From Flavobacteriales bacterium UBA3431 (GTDB taxonomy: Bacteria; Bacteroidota; Bacteroidia; Flavobacteriales; Schleiferiaceae), in NCBI GenBank assembly GCA_002381225.1, contig DFSS01000058.1, forward strand, positions 1-11,412: 11,412 bases of DNA, written 5' to 3'. A model generated the notes under the pieces. That model saw only the letters and a program-made list of their open reading frames with translations. It had not been told where the DNA came from and searched no databases. The first letter of the stretch is position 1; every line of letters starts with the position of its first letter. The position numbers and the translations under genes were made by a program. This document shows, one piece after another, positions 7,555 to 11,412 of this stretch.

Positions 7555-8705
7555 TCAGGCCAAACTATATTGCTGCCATCCAGAAAGATAGCATCATTGT
7601 AATGCCAGTGCTTTTGAATGATGCCATGTTCCAGAAGGGTTACCCCTGGGTTGGAACGCTGTACCGTTTTCAGGGCGGTACCATCCATCACAGCCCAGGG
7701 AAAAAGCGCCCCCGTTTCGCTCAGAAGCTCCTGAATTTCCTCATCGCTAGAGGACGTCATACCTACAACCTTCTGGACCTTTCCCTTTTGGATGAGAACG
7801 TTTAATTCGTGCACCAATCGGACCACTTCGGCCCGGTTCGCTTTGCTCAAATCATAGGCAAGCAACCAGAGCACCTGGGGCCCCGAAACAAACTCCTCCG
7901 TTCGATCCTCCCCTTGGATGACGATGGAAAAATCATGAATGGGCGGCTCATAGCCTTCCGCAATCTTTTTGCTGTACGTGCCATCCTCCATGATCGTGTA
8001 GTCGGATTTCTCATACCACTTTTCGTCAATGTAGGCCGTGCCGGAAACCTCGACGCGGCTGCCGTCAGGGGCTTGCAAGGTGAAGTAGGTCTCGTATTTG
8101 GGTGGCTCTAAACCAAGCTCTTCCGCTGACTTCATGGCCATCAAGACATCCGTGCCTCGCTTGTAGGCGCGGAAATCCCAAATAGGCCCATGGCTGAGCA
8201 CATGGTTGGTAAAGAGTACGCTGAACACCAATGCACCCGCCATATTGGCTTGATTCCAGCGGATGGGCAGCCAAGGTTTAAGTTGATCTCGGCCCCAAAT
8301 GAGCAAGGCAATTAGCACACTCAGCACCACATCCTTGCTGAAGCTCTCCCATGGCGTCAAGGGAATGGCATCCCCAAAGCACCCACAGTCCGTCACTTTG
8401 TTGAAATAGGCACTGTAGAAGGTCAAGAAGGTGAAAAAGCCCATCATTCCCGCGAGACTCCATAGGGTAAAGCGCTTAAAACAACCCAGAAGCAAGAAGA
8501 CCCCGAGCATCACTTCCAACACGACTAAAAACACCGCTAAATGCAAAGCCCAGGGCTGCAAAAAAGGCAGGTTCAAAACGTCTTCGCCGAAGTATTCTTC
8601 CAGTTTAAATCCGAAGCCCACGGGGTCATTCATTTTGATGACCCCACTAAAGATGAAGAGCCCTCCCACGAGCACACGCGAGACTTGTGTCAGGATGTTT
8701 TTCAT
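7551..8705 (-). CDS. BT_3928-type DoxX/MauE-like membrane protein
   Basis: The 384-aa product has an N-terminal membrane domain of the DoxX/MauE type and a C-terminal soluble domain. Membrane segments lie at about 10-27, 51-75, 82-100, 124-138 and 153-169. RVLVGGLFIFSGVIKMNDP (10-28) is the classic DoxX-like first helix. DCGCFGD (106-112) matches the cysteine motif of MauE-like proteins, which suggests redox chemistry at the membrane. The C-terminal half (about 180-384) ends in a segment (about 277-370) that resembles a thioredoxin-like fold without a CxxC pair; this is a weak impression. I recall this architecture as the BT_3928 family of Bacteroidota, encoded beside DUF1599 and tpiA as here. 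Function is unknown. It is linked by 4-bp ATGA overlaps to the genes on both sides, so it is very likely co-translated with them. Confidence 0.88.
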   Translation of the reverse strand: MKNILTQVSRVLVGGLFIFSGVIKMNDPVGFGFKLEEYFGEDVLNLPFLQPWALHLAVFLVVLEVMLGVFLLLGCFKRFTLWSLAGMMGFFTFLTFYSAYFNKVTDCGCFGDAIPLTPWESFSKDVVLSVLIALLIWGRDQLKPWLPIRWNQANMAGALVFSVLFTNHVLSHGPIWDFRAYKRGTDVLMAMKSAEELGLEPPKYETYFTLQAPDGSRVEVSGTAYIDEKWYEKSDYTIMEDGTYSKKIAEGYEPPIHDFSIVIQGEDRTEEFVSGPQVLWLLAYDLSKANRAEVVRLVHELNVLIQKGKVQKVVGMTSSSDEEIQELLSETGALFPWAVMDGTALKTVQRSNPGVTLLEHGIIQKHWHYNDAIFLDGSNIVWPE

Positions 8706-9244
8706 GCTGGAAATTGAAGTTTGATCAAGGCAAAGGCTGCGTAGTTGACCATGTCCTGGTAATTGGCGTCAATGCCCTCACTGACCAATGTCTGACCTTG
8801 GTTGTCCTCGATTTGTTTGACACGAAGCAGCTTCTGAAGGATGAGGTCCGTCAAAGAGGAAATCCGCATGTCGCGCCATGCCTCCCCGTAGTCGTGGTTC
8901 TTGGCTTCCATTAGGTTCTGGATAACTTCCACTTGGGCATTGTAGGCAGCAAGCGCCTCGTCAGCCGTCATGTCCGGCTCATTGGCAATGCCTTTCTCCA
9001 TTTGAATCAGGGCCATAATGCTGTAGTTCACGATGCCAATGAATTCACCTTCCATCGGGTCAGCGACCTTCTGAGTACCAGCCATTTGAATGGAGCGCAG
9101 GCGATTAGCTTTGATGAAAATTTGATCCGTCAAGGAGGGCAGCCGAAGGATGCGCCACGCGGTTCCGTAATCCTGCGCCTTCTTGGTGAACAATTGACGG
9201 CATTGGTCGATGACCGTTGCGTATTCGTGTGCGGTGTTTGCCAT
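8702..9244 (-). CDS. DUF1599 family protein with two tandem repeats
   Basis: The 180-aa soluble, mostly helical protein belongs to the DUF1599 family, which I recall also being called nucleotide modification associated domain 1; its biochemical role is unknown to me. It contains the motif twice. Repeat 1 has DYGTAWR (25-31), SLTDQI (37-42), K45, R48 and IVNYSIMALI (71-80). Repeat 2 has DYGEAWR (118-124), SLTDLI (130-135), K138, R141 and MVNYAAFALI (165-174). The offset is 93-94 residues. The ATG at 9242-9244 is chosen because the 56 residues added by extending to 9412 would be an arginine-rich antisense reading of folP. It starts the long minus-strand gene run and overlaps the next gene by 4 bp (ATGA). 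Only 27 bp separate its start from the divergent folP start. Confidence 0.9.
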   Translation of the reverse strand: MANTAHEYATVIDQCRQLFTKKAQDYGTAWRILRLPSLTDQIFIKANRLRSIQMAGTQKVADPMEGEFIGIVNYSIMALIQMEKGIANEPDMTADEALAAYNAQVEVIQNLMEAKNHDYGEAWRDMRISSLTDLILQKLLRVKQIEDNQGQTLVSEGIDANYQDMVNYAAFALIKLQFPA

Positions 9245-9254
9245 GAGTATCTTT

Positions 9255-9263
9255 AGGAGGTGA
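9255..9263 (+). promoter_or_regulatory. Strong Shine-Dalgarno sequence of folP
   Basis: AGGAGGTGA is a nine-base match to the 16S rRNA 3' tail, 8 nt before the ATG at 9272. It decides the start: the upstream in-frame GTG at 9260 lies inside this site. Such a full site is uncommon in Bacteroidota, and no comparable one precedes the other genes here. Confidence 0.75.
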
Positions 9264-9271
9264 AAGGTACG

Positions 9272-10120
9272 ATGTTCCGCTCTTTTTCTCTGCCCATCGC
9301 GGGCCAAACGTGGTCCGCCAACCGCCCCGTCATCGTGGGCATTCTCAACACTACGCCCGATTCTTTTTACGAGGGAAGCCGAGTCGCCTCCGCGGATGCG
9401 GCGGAATCCCACGCAGAGGCCCTACTCGCTGGAGGCGCCCAGTGGCTCGACGTAGGGGGCTGCAGCACCCGCCCGGGGGCCGAAGTTCCCAGCTTGGAAG
9501 AAGAATGGAACCGCGTGGAGCCAGCTTTGCAGCGTTTGGCTCAACGCTTTCCCGACGTACCCATCAGTATTGACACCTTTCGGGGGGAGATCGCCTACCG
9601 GGCTCTAGCCCAAGGCGCACACATCATCAACGACGTATCGGGGGGAAGTTTGGACCCGACCATATGGAACGTGGCCGCCCAATCGAAAGCACCCTACATC
9701 CTCACGCACTACCCTGCCGGACACCGTCCCAGCACCATGCAAGACGTTGCGCTGACACCGGAAAACATCATGGACGACCTCCTACAATACTTTCACCGCC
9801 ACTTGCGCGAACTCCGCCAGCAAGGCGTAGACCATGTCCTGCTGGACCCAGGATTGGGCTTTGGCAAGACCTTGGAAGGCAATTACCGGGTGCTCAAAGA
9901 TTTGCCTTTATTGCAGGACTTAGGGGCTCCTCTTTACATCGGTTTGTCGCGGAAGAGCATGCTCTGGAAACATTTGGACCGTAGCCCTGACACCGTGCTG
10001 CCTGCTACAAGCGCCCTGCACCTATACGCTCTGGAGCGCGGTGCCCAAATCCTTCGCGTCCACGATGCGCAAGAAGCGGCAGATGTGGTGAAACTCTGGG
10101 AAACCTTGAACGAATCATGA
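9272..10120 (+). CDS. folP: Dihydropteroate synthase
   Basis: FolP joins p-aminobenzoate to the pterin pyrophosphate in cytoplasmic folate synthesis and is the sulfonamide target. The 282-aa TIM barrel carries all family signatures: VGILNTTPDSF (22-32), DVGGCSTRPGA (60-70, with Cys where many homologues have Glu), SIDTFR (99-104), INDVSGG (119-125), TMQ (155-157), LDPGLGFGKT (191-200, pterin-binding region), SRKSM (226-230) and the closing RVHD (262-265). The start is the ATG served by the AGGAGGTGA site. The gene is divergent from the DUF1599 gene run, and its promoter must lie inside the DUF1599 coding sequence unless transcription arrives from further left. The stop overlaps the next gene as ATGA, so that gene is probably co-translated. 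No diadenylate cyclase gene follows, although folP often sits beside one in this phylum. Confidence 0.97.
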   Translation: MFRSFSLPIAGQTWSANRPVIVGILNTTPDSFYEGSRVASADAAESHAEALLAGGAQWLDVGGCSTRPGAEVPSLEEEWNRVEPALQRLAQRFPDVPISIDTFRGEIAYRALAQGAHIINDVSGGSLDPTIWNVAAQSKAPYILTHYPAGHRPSTMQDVALTPENIMDDLLQYFHRHLRELRQQGVDHVLLDPGLGFGKTLEGNYRVLKDLPLLQDLGAPLYIGLSRKSMLWKHLDRSPDTVLPATSALHLYALERGAQILRVHDAQEAADVVKLWETLNES

Positions 10121-10734
10121 TGGGATGGACCCCGGTGCGCCGACGCGAAGCCCGCCGCCTTCTTGCCTGGGCGCTCCTGGTGCTCTTGCCCATGAGCGTG
10201 GCTTCTTGTGACGGCGAATTGAATGTGAGTTACGGCTACGAGTACTTGTTGCTTTTTTTTACTGTGAGCGCATACGGCGTGGTGTTCGGAGCGATAGGGC
10301 TTGGATTCCTGAGCTTTGGACTCGTTTCCATCTGGGGCCAGTCCGCCTATATGCGATGGTCCGCCACGAGCATCGCCCTATGGCATTTGATCATTGGGGC
10401 CATGATCTTGATGATTGCTGGCGACTGGATCTACGGGGCGGATGGATGGTTTCAAAAGCAGCTCTTTTTTCCCTTCTTTGGACACTATGGCTTCTTCTTT
10501 GAGGGCGAGTGGTTTTGGGTCGATGCGGGGGCGACGCTGCCCGATCTTTTCAACTCGAAGACCAATGAAACGGCCCACATGCTGGACGGAATCACCCCCC
10601 TCCCTCTTTTGGGCGCCGGTTGGTGGATCTGGCAAACCCTACAGGATCTGCGTTGGCACTATCGTGGGGGATCCCACCACCATCCCGATCCCGTATCGGC
10701 CGATGCCCAGGCCCGCCAGGATTCGGGAAACTGA
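10117..10734 (+). CDS. Unrecognised membrane protein with lipoprotein-like N-terminus (205 aa)
   Basis: I do not recognise this family. An arginine-rich start (residues 1-14) is followed by a hydrophobic core (15-28) and VASC (28-31), a reasonable lipobox with Cys31 as the possible lipidated residue. Strong hydrophobic segments follow at about 43-72 and 84-101, and a weaker one at 161-174. The loop between 104 and 160 is unusually aromatic (FFPFFGHYGFFFEGEWFW, 117-134). The C-terminal tail is polar, with a His cluster (187-189). An envelope protein is inferred. Start is the first ATG of an ATGATG, in a 4-bp overlap with the folP stop, so co-translation with folP is likely. The last 76 bp overlap the comEC 3' end on the other strand. 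The hydrophobic pattern and the coupling support a real gene despite the missing family. Confidence 0.75.
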   Translation: MMGWTPVRRREARRLLAWALLVLLPMSVASCDGELNVSYGYEYLLLFFTVSAYGVVFGAIGLGFLSFGLVSIWGQSAYMRWSATSIALWHLIIGAMILMIAGDWIYGADGWFQKQLFFPFFGHYGFFFEGEWFWVDAGATLPDLFNSKTNETAHMLDGITPLPLLGAGWWIWQTLQDLRWHYRGGSHHHPDPVSADAQARQDSGN

Positions 10735-11412
10735 CGGTAAGGGCATTCAGTCAACTGCACGTGGCGCACCCCACGTGCCTTCCAAAAAGACGGGGCCTCC
10801 ACCTCCCAAACAAACGATTGCTTTGCCAAGCCCGGGGTGGCAACCACGCGTGCGGAATCCCCACACCATTGGATCGACGCGATTCCGCGACCGCGGCGAA
10901 AGGCCATGTGGCCGGAGGTGGGAACGGGAATGCTTTGGTACATGAATGCCCCGGTGGCCAGCGCGGCAACGAACGTGAGCACCTTGTACCCTTTACCCCA
11001 TGCCCAAAGGCCAACCATCGTGGACGCCAGCAAGGCAGCCATCGTCACATGAGTGGGATAGATCCCTTCCTTGAGTCCCCAGCCCGATAGGGAGATCAGG
11101 GCATCCAATGCCCACTCTGGGAAAGGAGCTTTCCATCCCAAGGAGGCGGCACCCAGCATAGCCAATGTATAGGGATAGATAGCAAGTAGGCAGGGCGTAA
11201 TCAGCAAATTCGCAGGTAAAAACGCTCCCGGAAATTGATGGAAATACCAAAGAGTAAGCGGTAGGACCCCCCACTGAGCCAAGCAGGTGAGTTGAATCGC
11301 CTTTCCCCACCGCCGCCCGCGCGCTGGAGGCACCCACAAGAGAGCGGCCACCGCGGCCACAGATAGCTGAAATCCCACCTCCCAAACCCAGTCCGGACGG
11401 ATGTACAGCATC
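10659..11412 (-). CDS. comEC: ComEC/Rec2-type DNA-uptake channel, C-terminal part (5' end outside window)
   Basis: ComEC is the inner-membrane channel that carries single-stranded DNA into the cytoplasm during natural transformation. About 250 codons are present, running off the right edge. The competence-domain signature is visible near the edge: VWEVGFQLSVAAVAALLW, then QLTCLAQWGVLPLTLWYFH and FPGAFLPANLLITPCLL, as in the ComEC membrane core. Further hydrophobic helices follow, then a soluble tail of about 85 residues ending in SGWWWDPPR. The tail lacks a metallo-beta-lactamase-like domain, as in the shorter ComEC proteins. The ATG at 11409-11411 is internal to the conserved domain and is not the true start. 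The stop at 10659 lies inside the convergent 205-aa gene (76-bp overlap). No frameshift is seen. Confidence 0.88.
   Translation of the reverse strand, partial: MLYIRPDWVWEVGFQLSVAAVAALLWVPPARGRRWGKAIQLTCLAQWGVLPLTLWYFHQFPGAFLPANLLITPCLLAIYPYTLAMLGAASLGWKAPFPEWALDALISLSGWGLKEGIYPTHVTMAALLASTMVGLWAWGKGYKVLTFVAALATGAFMYQSIPVPTSGHMAFRRGRGIASIQWCGDSARVVATPGLAKQSFVWEVEAPSFWKARGVRHVQLTECPYRQFPESWRAWASADTGSGWWWDPPR
10757..10778. repeat. Perfect GC-rich inverted repeat downstream of the folP gene pair
   Basis: GCACGTGG and CCACGTGC form a perfect 8-bp stem with a 6-nt loop, starting 23 bp after the stop codon of the 205-aa gene (10734). The position suits a 3'-end hairpin for the folP transcript, but no T run follows on either strand, so it is not a classic intrinsic terminator. 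It lies inside the comEC coding sequence, and each arm contains the palindrome CACGTG. Confidence 0.45.

Noticed and set aside
9160..9240. Promoter for folP inside the DUF1599 coding sequence
   Set aside because: I found no pair matching TTTG plus TAnnTTTG with correct spacing; the nearest candidates differ at several conserved bases.
9260..9271. GTG start for folP
   Set aside because: This GTG overlaps the Shine-Dalgarno site that serves the ATG at 9272.
9245..9412. Upstream start for the DUF1599 protein
   Set aside because: The added 56 residues are an arginine-rich antisense translation of conserved folP sequence; the ATG at 9242-9244 gives a normal family N-terminus.
10415..11090. Plus-strand open frames of 150-180 codons opposite comEC
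   Set aside because: They are proline- and arginine-rich readings without domains, on the opposite strand or another frame of two supported genes.

Overview
The window looks like ordinary chromosome of a member of the Bacteroidota, probably close to the Flavobacteriia. Three things point there. The gene run DUF1599 / BT_3928-type DoxX protein / (permease) / tpiA / prmA is a combination I associate with that phylum. The tRNA gene has an upstream pair matching the Bacteroidota promoter (TTTG, 18 nt, TATATTTG). Most genes also lack a visible Shine-Dalgarno sequence. Base composition looks GC-rich for a flavobacterium (judged by eye). No insertion sequence, CRISPR array, rRNA or complete prophage is visible.

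Layout. 1-118: a short flank with a perfect tandem 11-bp repeat (47-68) and a rho-independent terminator (74-107, minus). 119-192: tRNA-Arg(ACG) on minus, with its promoter at 230-259. 337-9244: one long minus-strand gene run, read from right to left. It encodes a DUF1599 protein with two visible repeats, a BT_3928/DoxX membrane protein, an OppB-like ABC permease, triosephosphate isomerase (tpiA), ribosomal protein L11 methyltransferase (prmA) and a very large secreted protein of unknown function (1507 aa). Junctions are tight: two 4-bp ATGA overlaps, a TAA|GTG junction with no gap, and a 23-bp overlap. The only internal gap is 71 bp before tpiA, and it holds a terminator-like hairpin. 9272-10734: a short divergent plus-strand pair, folP (dihydropteroate synthase) and an unrecognised 205-aa membrane protein. 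10659-11412: the 3' part of a comEC/rec2-type DNA-uptake channel gene on minus, overlapping the 205-aa gene tail to tail by 76 bp.

How the genes fit together. tpiA (glycolysis), prmA (ribosomal protein methylation) and folP (folate synthesis) are housekeeping. The DUF1599 protein, the DoxX-type protein and the lone permease are conserved companions whose roles are not known. I see no convincing new defence or mobile system here. The most interesting items are the 1507-aa secreted protein tied to prmA, the duplicated DUF1599 protein, the very compact DUF1599/folP divergent junction, the unknown 205-aa membrane protein, and the repeat next to the tRNA.
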